Below are positions 43,344 to 50,807 of a stretch of DNA of 64,000 bases, piece by piece. The stretch is from positions 3,405,501-3,469,500 of the forward strand of contig NZ_CP053482.1 in assembly GCF_016772315.1 (NCBI RefSeq), given 5' to 3'. How positions within the stretch are numbered: the stretch's first letter is position 1; every line of letters starts with the position of its first letter. Origin of the DNA: Thiothrix subterranea (GTDB taxonomy: Bacteria; Pseudomonadota; Gammaproteobacteria; Thiotrichales; Thiotrichaceae). The notes beneath the pieces are model-generated. The model had not been told where the DNA came from. It did no database searches and was given only the letters and a program-made list of their open reading frames with translations. The position numbers and the translations under genes are program-made.

Positions 43344-44432
43344 TCAGGTATTGATTGCCGCCGCTGCGGTCTTGGATGCGGATAGTGTACCGGATGTCAG
43401 GCTTAAGAGCTTGTCGGTGATGGTTTGCATCGGTTCTCTGAGACTTTCCACGTCGGTCACGATGTAACCGCCGGTCACATCCGCCGCGCCGGTCTTGTGG
43501 TTGATCAGGCGCTTCAGGGTATAGCCGCGAACACCGATGTTTTCGGCAGTGGTGGCGAACGTGCGTCTCAGGTCGTGCATTTCCCAGTGAATACCCGACC
43601 TGGTGCGGATGGCCTTTATCGTTTTCTCCACGCTGGACAGGGGCGAGGTGTTGTCAGTCGCCCGGAATACTAAGCCGCTGCCCTGTCCACTGCGGGCTTG
43701 CCATTGCGTCAACAAATCGCGGGTGTAGGTGGTGAGCGGCAGTGTGTGCGCTTGGTGGTTTTTGGTGTCTTCCAGCCTGATCGTATTGTTGATCAGGTCG
43801 ATATTTTCCCACAGCAAGGTGCTGGACTCCGTGCACCGGTAGCCACTGAACAGGGTTAGCAGGAAATAGACCCGCGCCTTTTCAGCGAGTGCGCCGCCGT
43901 ACCATTCCGGCAGTGAATTTACCGCTTCGTACCAGATCGGGAGTTCGTCATTTTTGATAATGGTCTGTTTGCGGTCAACGCGGTTCCATGCGCGGCTGTG
44001 TGAGAGGCGCTTGACCGGATTGGATTTGATCAGCGGTTGCTGATTGTCATCAAAGTATTCCTCAGCAGCGTAATTGAAGATGCAACGTAACACGCGCATC
44101 TCGTTATTTGCCCGTGCCTCTGAGTGTTGGCTACGTTCGCGGTGACGTTCCTCTACCATGTCACGGGTGATGCTGATCAACGGCAGAGACTCCCAGTCGG
44201 AAAAACCGACGCTGACAGCACGCTCATAATCGGCAATCGTGACGGGCTTCAGATTCTTATGCGATGTCAGATAATCCTTGAACACTTTTCCCAAGGTCAT
44301 GTTAGCGAATTGCTGCCCCTCTGCCCTGATTTGCTTTTGCTGGTAACTCGTTTGGCGGGTGGTGGCTATCAGCGAAAGTTCCTTACGTTTAAAGCGGCTC
44401 GCTGTTTTTATTTGTGCTGATCCACAAACCAC
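43344..44432 (-). CDS. Tyrosine-type integrase of the island, probably N-terminally shortened
   Basis: The 362-codon frame holds a phage-type core-binding domain (about 46-140, TLGKVFKDYLTSHKNLKPVT) and a catalytic domain with all active residues: Arg199 (SGYRCTE), His286 and Arg289 (HDLRRTF), His312 (INHKTG) and Tyr323 (GGYIVTD). P4-like integrases of this kind normally start with a DUF4102 arm-binding domain of about 90 residues. Here only its last part (SRFKRKELSLIATT) is left, and the frame runs into the end of narL, using a GTG start at 44432. The island edge or a deletion seems to have cut the gene. It may be inactive. Confidence 0.8.
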   Translation of the reverse strand: MVCGSAQIKTASRFKRKELSLIATTRQTSYQQKQIRAEGQQFANMTLGKVFKDYLTSHKNLKPVTIADYERAVSVGFSDWESLPLISITRDMVEERHRERSQHSEARANNEMRVLRCIFNYAAEEYFDDNQQPLIKSNPVKRLSHSRAWNRVDRKQTIIKNDELPIWYEAVNSLPEWYGGALAEKARVYFLLTLFSGYRCTESSTLLWENIDLINNTIRLEDTKNHQAHTLPLTTYTRDLLTQWQARSGQGSGLVFRATDNTSPLSSVEKTIKAIRTRSGIHWEMHDLRRTFATTAENIGVRGYTLKRLINHKTGAADVTGGYIVTDVESLREPMQTITDKLLSLTSGTLSASKTAAAAINT

Positions 44433-45058
44433 ACCGCTGCTTCCACCCGCGACCGCAGGTTGAGTTTGCGCAACAAATGTTTGACGTGAACTTTGACTGT
44501 GCCTTCGGTAATGCCCAATTCACGCGCTACCAACTTATTGCTTTTACCCGCCGCGACGCGCTCCAGAATGCGCTGTTCCTGCTCAGTCAAACCGGCTTCG
44601 GAGCTGGTTTTGGGGTGAATTGCGTCGTGGCGCATCGCGTGTGCCAGCAAGTTGATCAGGCGTTCCGTGAGGGTAATGCGTCCCGCCGCCGCTTCCGCCA
44701 GCTTTTCAACCAAATCTTCAGGTTCCATTTCCTTGAGCAAATAGCCGTCTGCGCCTGCGCGTAACGCTGCCACCAAATCACTCGCCTGATCGGAAACCGT
44801 GAGCATCACTACCCGTGCATCGCTGCCAGAGGCTTTGATGACTTTTAGTACCTCGATGCCACTCATGTCCTTCATGTTCAGGTCGAGCAGGATCATGTCG
44901 GGGGCAAGTTCCAACGCCATGTCGATGCCTTCCTGCCCGCAGGAAGCTTCGCCGACGATGATGAAATCAGGCACCATATTGACCAAATAGCGCACGCCTT
45001 TGCGAAACAAGGGGTGATCATCCACGATCAGCAGGCGTTGCGGGGTTTCAAGCGGCAT
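44408..45058 (-). CDS. narL: Nitrate/nitrite response regulator NarL
   Basis: This 216-residue regulator has a receiver domain (residues 8-125; phospho-acceptor Asp59 in ILLDLNMKDMSG, Lys in GYLLKEME) and a LuxR-type helix-turn-helix (about 150-210, LTEQEQRILERVAAGKSNKL, EGTVKVHVKHLLRKL). The start is ATG 45058 (MPLETPQRLLIVDDHPLFRK), with AAGGA seven bases ahead, and overlaps the narX stop by 11 bases. It probably activates the narK-narGHJI operon through heptamer sites like the one at 50694-50709. The end abuts the integrase. Confidence 0.92.
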   Translation of the reverse strand: MPLETPQRLLIVDDHPLFRKGVRYLVNMVPDFIIVGEASCGQEGIDMALELAPDMILLDLNMKDMSGIEVLKVIKASGSDARVVMLTVSDQASDLVAALRAGADGYLLKEMEPEDLVEKLAEAAAGRITLTERLINLLAHAMRHDAIHPKTSSEAGLTEQEQRILERVAAGKSNKLVARELGITEGTVKVHVKHLLRKLNLRSRVEAAVWFVDQHK

Positions 45059-46925
45059 GGGCAATCCTTGTTTTGGGGGTGAAATCGAGTTGTACGCAAG
45101 TGCCACCGCCCGTGCGCGGCAAGTATTGCAGTATGCCATGCAGGGCGCGGGCGCGTTCGTCCATAATTGCCATGCCGTAATGGTGCAGGTTGGCGGTTTT
45201 TTGGATACCTGCGCCGTCATCTTCGATGCGCAATTGCAGGCTATGGTTATCGTCTTGACGCTGCAACGACACCCACGCTTGGCTGGCGTGCGCGTGTTTG
45301 AGGGTGTTGGATAAGGCTTCGCGCACGATTTGCAGCAGGTGAATTTCTTCGTTGGGGGTCAGGTTGAGGTTGCCTAAACTGACCTCCAGCGCAATCGGCA
45401 AGTTGCCGCGCTCGGCAAATTCGGTGGTGGTTTGCGCCAGTGCCATGCCTAAATCGTCGTCTTCCATGCGCAAACGGAAGGTGGAGAGCAGTTCGCGCAA
45501 TTGCTGGTAGGAGCTGTTGAGACCCTCGCGTAATTCTTCCAAAGCTGCGGTGACTTCGGTAGCATCCGCTGGGTTTTTCACGGCGGCACGTAAGCGGCTG
45601 ACTTGAATTTTCATGTACGCCAGCGATTGTGCCAAGGAATCGTGCAATTCGCGGGCGATGACGGCGCGTTCTTCCAGCAAGGAGACGCGGCGGTGCTGTT
45701 CGCTGCGTTGTTCGGAGGCAATGGTGACACCGATGTGGCGCGATAATGCTTCCAGCAATTGCACTTGCCAGCGTTCGGCGGTGGTGTTGGCGGGGACATC
45801 GACGGCTAACATGCCGTAACGTTTTTCGGCATCGGTGAGTGGCATTCGCAGGATTTGGCGACCGTCGGGGAGTGTGTCCATGCGGGCGGCGTGCGGGTCG
45901 TGGCATTCCGTGCAACTGTTGGCGCGTTGGCACATGGGGCTTTTGCCATCGCTGGATGTGGTGGCGACGACATCACCTTGCTGATTGTTGTCTTCTTTGA
46001 GGCAAATCGTGCCATTGCCTAAACCCAGCACGGCTTCGGCATCTTTCAACACGTTATGGAAGACGGCGCGGTCAGGGGCAATGCCGTGCAAGCGGGTGAT
46101 GGAGCGGTACAACAAATCCAGCGAACGATTGCTGCGGGTGAGTTCGGCGGTTTTTTGTTCGACCCGTGCTTCGAGGTCTTGGTAGAGTTTGGACAAATCT
46201 TCTGCCATGAGGTTGAAAGCTTGTCCCAATTGCCCGATTTCGTCTTCGCCGCCGAGTTCGGTGCGCACCGCGAGATTGCCTTGGCGGATTTGGTCGGTTA
46301 ACCCCAACAGCCCTTTGAGAGGGGTGACGAACAGGTTGTTGACCAAGTAAATGGAGAGGATGACGGCGAGGATTGTGCCAATCACAGCGACACCCAAAAT
46401 GACGCGCAAGACGAAGATTTTGGCTTCGGTGGCTTCTTCAATCTGCTTGACCAGATCGTTGATGTGCGCAACGAATTGTGGGATGGCATCGAGTAACGCG
46501 GTATCGGCAGCAGTAGTGGTGATCGTGGTCAGCAGGGGAATCAGGTCGGGTTTGATGCGTTGCTGCCAACCATTTTCCACTTGTCGGTATACTTGTTTGA
46601 GCGGGGTGGTTTCGTCGGCGGGCAATACGGAGAGGATCGAGTCCGCTGTGAGATCAGTTTCAAAGCGTTGGATGGCTTGTTGTAAGTCGTTACGGTGCGT
46701 GGGGCTGGGGTCTTGTAGAATGCGTTGGTAGAGCGATGCCATGCGCCAGCTTTGCATCCGCAAACTTCCGGCGACGTTGATGGCTTCGCCGTTGCCTTGG
46801 GTGGTTTCCGCGACCATCCACGAGGTGGACATGCCGACGACGGCGAGAACGGTGATGGCAGCGATCATGCCGCCTAGCCGTAGCAGCAGGGAGTTTTGGA
46901 GTTTGTTCCACAGAAGGCGGTTCAT
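45048..46925 (-). CDS. narX: Nitrate/nitrite sensor histidine kinase NarX
   Basis: This 625-residue inner-membrane kinase has two membrane spans (about 18-38 and 172-195) bounding a periplasmic ligand domain. Its P-box (GEAINVAGSLRMQSWRMASL, residues 46-65) binds nitrate. HAMP is at about 198-250, a GAF-like Cys-rich module at about 270-410, and the HPK7 transmitter follows: His427 in ARELHDSLAQSLAYMKIQ, and an ATPase with DDGAGI. The Cys module contains Cys332, Cys338, Cys341 and His342 (SCTECHDPH), which looks like a CxxCH heme site. Start at 46925 (MNRLLWNKL), overlapping the upstream ATPase gene by ATGA. Forms a pair with narL. Confidence 0.92.
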   Translation of the reverse strand: MNRLLWNKLQNSLLLRLGGMIAAITVLAVVGMSTSWMVAETTQGNGEAINVAGSLRMQSWRMASLYQRILQDPSPTHRNDLQQAIQRFETDLTADSILSVLPADETTPLKQVYRQVENGWQQRIKPDLIPLLTTITTTAADTALLDAIPQFVAHINDLVKQIEEATEAKIFVLRVILGVAVIGTILAVILSIYLVNNLFVTPLKGLLGLTDQIRQGNLAVRTELGGEDEIGQLGQAFNLMAEDLSKLYQDLEARVEQKTAELTRSNRSLDLLYRSITRLHGIAPDRAVFHNVLKDAEAVLGLGNGTICLKEDNNQQGDVVATTSSDGKSPMCQRANSCTECHDPHAARMDTLPDGRQILRMPLTDAEKRYGMLAVDVPANTTAERWQVQLLEALSRHIGVTIASEQRSEQHRRVSLLEERAVIARELHDSLAQSLAYMKIQVSRLRAAVKNPADATEVTAALEELREGLNSSYQQLRELLSTFRLRMEDDDLGMALAQTTTEFAERGNLPIALEVSLGNLNLTPNEEIHLLQIVREALSNTLKHAHASQAWVSLQRQDDNHSLQLRIEDDGAGIQKTANLHHYGMAIMDERARALHGILQYLPRTGGGTCVQLDFTPKTRIAHAA

Positions 46926-48610
46926 TTTTCTTTCACGACCTCGACTTCTTCTCCATTGGTGAGTACCACCCACACGCTGAGTTTGGGAAGTGCTGCAATG
47001 GTCGGCAATTGCAAATACTCGTGTACCTGCTCAATGCCTTCTTGCCGTTTGGCATTCCAACCGTCAGCTTTGGCAGATTTTTTCCCGTATTTCAGTTCGA
47101 TCAAATGCTGATGTGGAACGCTATAGGGGCTGCGTTCCAGCAGTAAAATATCGGGGTAACGCTGATTCATTTCACGTTCGCTCTGGATGAAGTACACCGG
47201 AGATTGGTAAAGCAACGTCAGTAAGAGCGTTTTGACGTGTTTTTCATCCATTTTGACAAAATCACGGTTGGACAGTAGCTGCAAAACGCCTTGCATTTCA
47301 TTGATCAGCGGTTGGATGTCATCGTGCAAAGCCAGCGTTTCAATGGCTTGCAGCACCGCCTGATCAGGAATGCGGATTTGATTACGGCGTTCCAGTTCGA
47401 CCTTGAAATACTGAAAATATAGTTCGCGGATAACGTGGTTGGGAATGGCGAATACCGTTTGGGTCAGGGTACTCCCTGCAATAGTCACAAACCCCATGTA
47501 AGCCAGCAAGCTGATGAAAGCGTCGCGGTTGAAATCCTTGTCCAGTTCAAACTTACGTTGTTGTTGTGCGGTTACTGTGCCTACGTTGATGAGTTCATCC
47601 AGCACTTGATAATTGGCTTCACGGTCGCCGATGTGGAATAACGCCATGATTTTACGGTAATCCGAAGCGATATTGTCATCCAACATCAATTCGGGGTAGG
47701 CACATTCCTCCATCCTGAAATTATCAAGGAAATACAGCACCATGTTGGCGTTGTACACGGTTTCCTTGGCTTTGGGGTGGAAGCGGTAGCCGTTATACCA
47801 GTGCGCCATGTCACCGAGTAATGTGTCCGCATCCAGTTTGCACTGCTCAACCAGCGGTTGTAACAGGCTAACGACTTCGGTTTGGGTGAAGCCCATGGTG
47901 GTGTTGAAGTCTTGGTGCAGGGAAAGGTTTTTACCGATGTTAAAACCGCTAGTTAGGCTGTCAAGCATGAGCGGCGTAACGCCTGTGATGAATAGCCTGT
48001 CTACCGTGCCGCGTTGGGTTGCCGTTTTGATGGTTTCGTAAAAACTACGCACGAACCCACCTTTGCCCATAACGCTTTGGAACAAGCCTGGGTCTTCAGC
48101 GAGGAGTGCGTTAGCAAAGTGGTCGTATTCGTCGATCAGTAGCAGGATTTTCTGGTTATTCGCCAAGGTGAATACGTATTTCATCTTATCCGCAGGTGTT
48201 TGGTAGTTTGCCAACCCCGCTATTGCGGCATCCCCATAGCCGTAGCGTTCGAGAAATGCCTGCAAGTGCAGGCTGGTATTGGCATTGAAACCATTAAATA
48301 CCTGTGCGTGGCTACCTGTCTCAATCCCGCTAAACTCCATGAACAGCACCTGATAGGTGTTTTTTAATGGGGTTGGGTGCTGACCTATGTAGAGCTTGCC
48401 AAACAGCGCCGCGAATTCATCCGTGCGTTGCACATCGTAGTAATGTTCCAGCATCGAAATGAACAGGCTTTTACCGAAACGGCGTGGGCGCAACAAAAAG
48501 TGGTAGCTGCCATGATCCTCCAGCTTGGCGATGTAAGCTGTTTTGTCGATGTAGATGAAACCTTGGCTGATGACTTTCTTGAAGTTACTTTCGCCGTAGG
48601 GAGTTTTCAT
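46922..48610 (-). CDS. AAA-ATPase-like / PD-(D/E)XK nuclease-like protein (DUF1703 type)
   Basis: This 562-residue protein has an N-terminal AAA-ATPase-like domain (PF09820 type; Walker-like RPRRFGKSLFISMLEHYYDV at residues 41-60, LLLIDEYDHFANALL as Walker B). The C-terminal PD-(D/E)XK nuclease-like domain has LEIxYG-type material (HQHLIELKYGKKSAKADGWN) near residues 505-525. Start at 48610 (MKTPYGESNFKKVISQGFIY). Such genes are abundant, mobile-like paralogues with no proven function. Its stop overlaps the narX ATG (ATGA), which is odd: narXL may depend on its transcript. Confidence 0.85.
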   Translation of the reverse strand: MKTPYGESNFKKVISQGFIYIDKTAYIAKLEDHGSYHFLLRPRRFGKSLFISMLEHYYDVQRTDEFAALFGKLYIGQHPTPLKNTYQVLFMEFSGIETGSHAQVFNGFNANTSLHLQAFLERYGYGDAAIAGLANYQTPADKMKYVFTLANNQKILLLIDEYDHFANALLAEDPGLFQSVMGKGGFVRSFYETIKTATQRGTVDRLFITGVTPLMLDSLTSGFNIGKNLSLHQDFNTTMGFTQTEVVSLLQPLVEQCKLDADTLLGDMAHWYNGYRFHPKAKETVYNANMVLYFLDNFRMEECAYPELMLDDNIASDYRKIMALFHIGDREANYQVLDELINVGTVTAQQQRKFELDKDFNRDAFISLLAYMGFVTIAGSTLTQTVFAIPNHVIRELYFQYFKVELERRNQIRIPDQAVLQAIETLALHDDIQPLINEMQGVLQLLSNRDFVKMDEKHVKTLLLTLLYQSPVYFIQSEREMNQRYPDILLLERSPYSVPHQHLIELKYGKKSAKADGWNAKRQEGIEQVHEYLQLPTIAALPKLSVWVVLTNGEEVEVVKEK

Positions 48611-48758
48611 GGGTGTTCCTGCGTGTGGCTGCATGGGGCAATCATAGCATTTCCGCCGAAGCGTTGCTGTAGTTGCCATGCCACCTGCTTCGTAGCCAAA
48701 ATGGCAAACTGATACAATGTGGACTACACTAAGCACACCATTTAACGAGGTGCAACTT

Positions 48759-49097
48759 ATGTACGCCACCAATGTCCGCGACCTGAAAAAGAACCCTTCT
48801 GCCGCCTTGCGCCATGCACGCAATGAGCCAGTACTCATCCTCAAAGGCAATCAACCCGATTCTGTTTTGCTGCATCTGGAATCGACTTTGGGTGATACCA
48901 TGCTGGCATTGCGCCCTGCGTTGGCTTCCGTCTTATTCCGTGACGGTGTGTTGTCGTTGGGTGCTGCTGCCAAACTCAGTGGTTTACCCCTTGTGGATTT
49001 CATCCAGCACCTTGATAGCCTCGACATCGAAATCGTCAAAGCCGATGAAACTGTTGCCCAAGAAGCGAAGGATGTGAGTGCATGGCTCAAGTCGTAA
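48759..49097 (+). CDS. Phd/UPF0175-type antitoxin
   Basis: This 112-residue protein has a Phd/YefM-like N-terminus (MYATNVRDLKKNPSAALRHA, NEPVLILKGNQPDSVLLHLE) followed by a UPF0175-like helix-turn-helix (LRPALASVLFRDGVLSLGAA, AKLSGLPLVDFIQHLDSLDI). It precedes a DUF3368 PIN-type gene with a 16-base overlap, the usual antitoxin-toxin arrangement. A GCCA-AAA-TGGC inverted repeat upstream at 48694-48704 may be an operator. Plus strand, divergent from the ATPase gene. Confidence 0.82.
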   Translation: MYATNVRDLKKNPSAALRHARNEPVLILKGNQPDSVLLHLESTLGDTMLALRPALASVLFRDGVLSLGAAAKLSGLPLVDFIQHLDSLDIEIVKADETVAQEAKDVSAWLKS

Positions 49098-49561
49098 TTG
49101 CTGATGCTGGGCCATTGCTTGCTTTGGCAAAACTGGATGGTTTACACCTGTTAGAAAAACTGTTTGGCACAGTATTGATACCGGAAGCCGTGCAGCGGGA
49201 ATGTCTGGCAAAGTCTGGTGAAGATAGCGAGCGCATCCAGCAAGCGATTGATAGCCAACAATTGCACGTCATTCCCAGTGATGCCATCTCCTCTATGGTT
49301 TTGCCCCGCAGCTTGGGCGATGGAGAAAAAGAAGCCATTTGTCTGGCAATTCAACATGAACATTCCCTGCTGATCGTGGATGACCAGTTAGCGCGTCGGC
49401 AAGCAGCGAAATTAGGACTGACGTTTATCGGTTTGGTGCGTTTGCTGGCTATTGCCGAGCAGCAAGGTTTACTCGATAGCGCGGAGCAAGCAGTTGAAAC
49501 CGTAAGGCTGGCTGGTTATCGGGTTTCCCTGAAAATTTTGCGACAGATTCGGGATGAATAG
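49082..49561 (+). CDS. DUF3368 PIN-like toxin
   Basis: This 159-residue PIN-fold protein, likely an RNase toxin, has the DUF3368 opening VVIADAGPLLALAKLDGLHL (first acidic residue Asp8), VLIPEAVQREC, LGDGEKEAICLAI (the middle acidic residues) and LLIVDDQLARRQAAKLGLTF (Asp pair). The active-site carboxylates all seem present. It overlaps its antitoxin gene by 16 bases. Together they make a type II toxin-antitoxin pair. Confidence 0.85.
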   Translation: MAQVVIADAGPLLALAKLDGLHLLEKLFGTVLIPEAVQRECLAKSGEDSERIQQAIDSQQLHVIPSDAISSMVLPRSLGDGEKEAICLAIQHEHSLLIVDDQLARRQAAKLGLTFIGLVRLLAIAEQQGLLDSAEQAVETVRLAGYRVSLKILRQIRDE

Positions 49562-49734
49562 TATTCCCGTCCGGCTACCTACCCCTTCCGTTTAGGTTGC
49601 AACAAACGGGATGACTCGTTACAATCGCTTGAAATCGTTGGCATCTGGTCGGAGGTATGCGACAGGATGTCGTTTTTAACTGCGACATTAGGTCGCCTAG
49701 TTTACGTTAGCTGTTCACAGAAGGGAGTTCTATC

Positions 49735-50415
49735 GTGTTTGCAGGGAAAAAGGCACTACTGCTTGATATGAACAGCACGTTCATGTTTGGTGAGGACAGA
49801 TTCAGTGCATCCGAAGACTTCTCGGTTCACTATTTCAAAATCGGCGGGGCACTCCCTCAAGATAAAATTAATGAAATCGTGCGGGCAGTATATAAATACT
49901 TGGACGCCCGCTACCCCGATGAAAACTACCGGCATAGTTTCCCTTCTCTGGAAAGTGCAGTGCGCAAAGTTGCCAGCGAAATATTGGACGGGAATGAAAT
50001 AACTAAAATTATCGATACCTTTACCTTCCATGAACTCGGTTACATCCCCAAAGAATACGCCGCAGCGCTCCATCAATTGCGGCAGCGATTTACGTTGGCT
50101 GCCGTCATAGACATCTGGGCACCAAAAACAGCATGGTTAAATGAGTTCGAGCGTGCGGGTATCTCAGGTCTGTTTTCCGCCACCTCTTTTTCCTCCGATC
50201 ATGGCATGGTAAAACCATCACCAAAACCCTTTGAGCTTGTGTTGGATCAGCTCGGAATTGCTAATTCAGAAGCCATTGTGGTTGGTGATTCACCGAGAAG
50301 AGACTTGGGTGGTGCAAAGAGCGCCGGTATTGACTGCATATTGGTTGGCGGCGCTGAGCATCCAGATGCACTGAAGAGTTTTAACAGCCTGTTAGAGCTA
50401 TGCACCAAACTCTAA
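49735..50415 (+). CDS. HAD-superfamily hydrolase
   Basis: This 226-residue cytosolic phosphatase-like protein has the HAD Rossmann core. Motif I is LLLDMNSTFMFGE (Asp11 nucleophile; the usual second Asp is Asn13), with an alpha-helical cap at about 20-95. Motif II is the VIDIWAPKT region, motif III Lys in HGMVKPSPKPFE, and motif IV VVGDSPRRDLGGAKSAG. The start is GTG 49735 behind AAGGGAG. Asn in place of the second acid could lower phosphatase activity or suit another substrate. A single gene; no link to nitrate metabolism is evident. Confidence 0.8.
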   Translation: MFAGKKALLLDMNSTFMFGEDRFSASEDFSVHYFKIGGALPQDKINEIVRAVYKYLDARYPDENYRHSFPSLESAVRKVASEILDGNEITKIIDTFTFHELGYIPKEYAAALHQLRQRFTLAAVIDIWAPKTAWLNEFERAGISGLFSATSFSSDHGMVKPSPKPFELVLDQLGIANSEAIVVGDSPRRDLGGAKSAGIDCILVGGAEHPDALKSFNSLLELCTKL

Positions 50416-50807
50416 ACATAGCTAACAACGCCTTATGGCAAACGTTACAAGGGACGGTCGTAGTTAGGGCTACAAACGACCCCGGAACAACAAAGACGCT
50501 CGGGTGCGCAATTAATGGGTAGTCTACGTCATAAACTTATGTACCTAACACGTTAATCACTTCCAATTCCCTCCTAATTGGTTGGCGATCGGCAGCTAAA
50601 AAGGCGTACCACCTTTACGCTACCACCGTCCATTCCCATCCTCTATCCTAAAATCACAATCTTATAAAACAATAGGTTACGCAATGCCACCCCTACCACC
50701 AAAGTGGTACTTCGCTCCTCTTTTCGCCTATTACCCCCACTAGAATAAGGAATTCATCGGCATAGAATCACCTTGAAACCACTTACGGTTTTGTTACGAG
50801 GTGAATT
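50416..50807 (+). promoter_or_regulatory. Regulatory region of the narK-narGHJI operon
   Basis: There is no gene in these 392 bases. An inverted pair of NarL-like heptamers, TACCACC (50694-50700) and AGTGGTA (50703-50709), has the 7-2-7 spacing used by NarL/NarP. TAGAAT at 50741-50746 is a good -10 box with no matching -35, as in activator-dependent promoters; the site centre would be about 50 bases upstream of the start point. A single ATGGGTA (reverse of TACCCAT) lies at 50515-50521. I found no clear FNR box. Regulation by the adjacent NarX/NarL pair is inference. Confidence 0.55.

Larger units (their letters stand above)
36591..44432. mobile_element. Integrated island (phage/satellite remnant) beside tRNA-Ile2
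   Basis: The stretch between tRNA-Ile2 and narL carries a tyrosine integrase, a ProQ/FinO-domain protein, BrnT/BrnA, phage-type small genes, a ClpP-fold head protease, an IS4-family element and a coiled-coil gene with a DNA repeat array. All genes are on the minus strand. No terminase, capsid or tail genes are present, so it is a remnant or a satellite. tRNA 3' ends are common integration sites, but I could not find a second copy of the tRNA 3' end at the right edge, so the limits are approximate. Confidence 0.7.

Noticed and set aside
36560-44432. attL/attR from the tRNA 3' end
   Set aside because: I looked for a second copy of GAGTCCTAGTGGGCCCACCA near the integrase and inside the island and found none, so no att sites are annotated.
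50560-50600. FNR box upstream of narK1
   Set aside because: TTGGTTGGCGATCG resembles TTGATxxxxATCAA only loosely, with mismatches in both halves.
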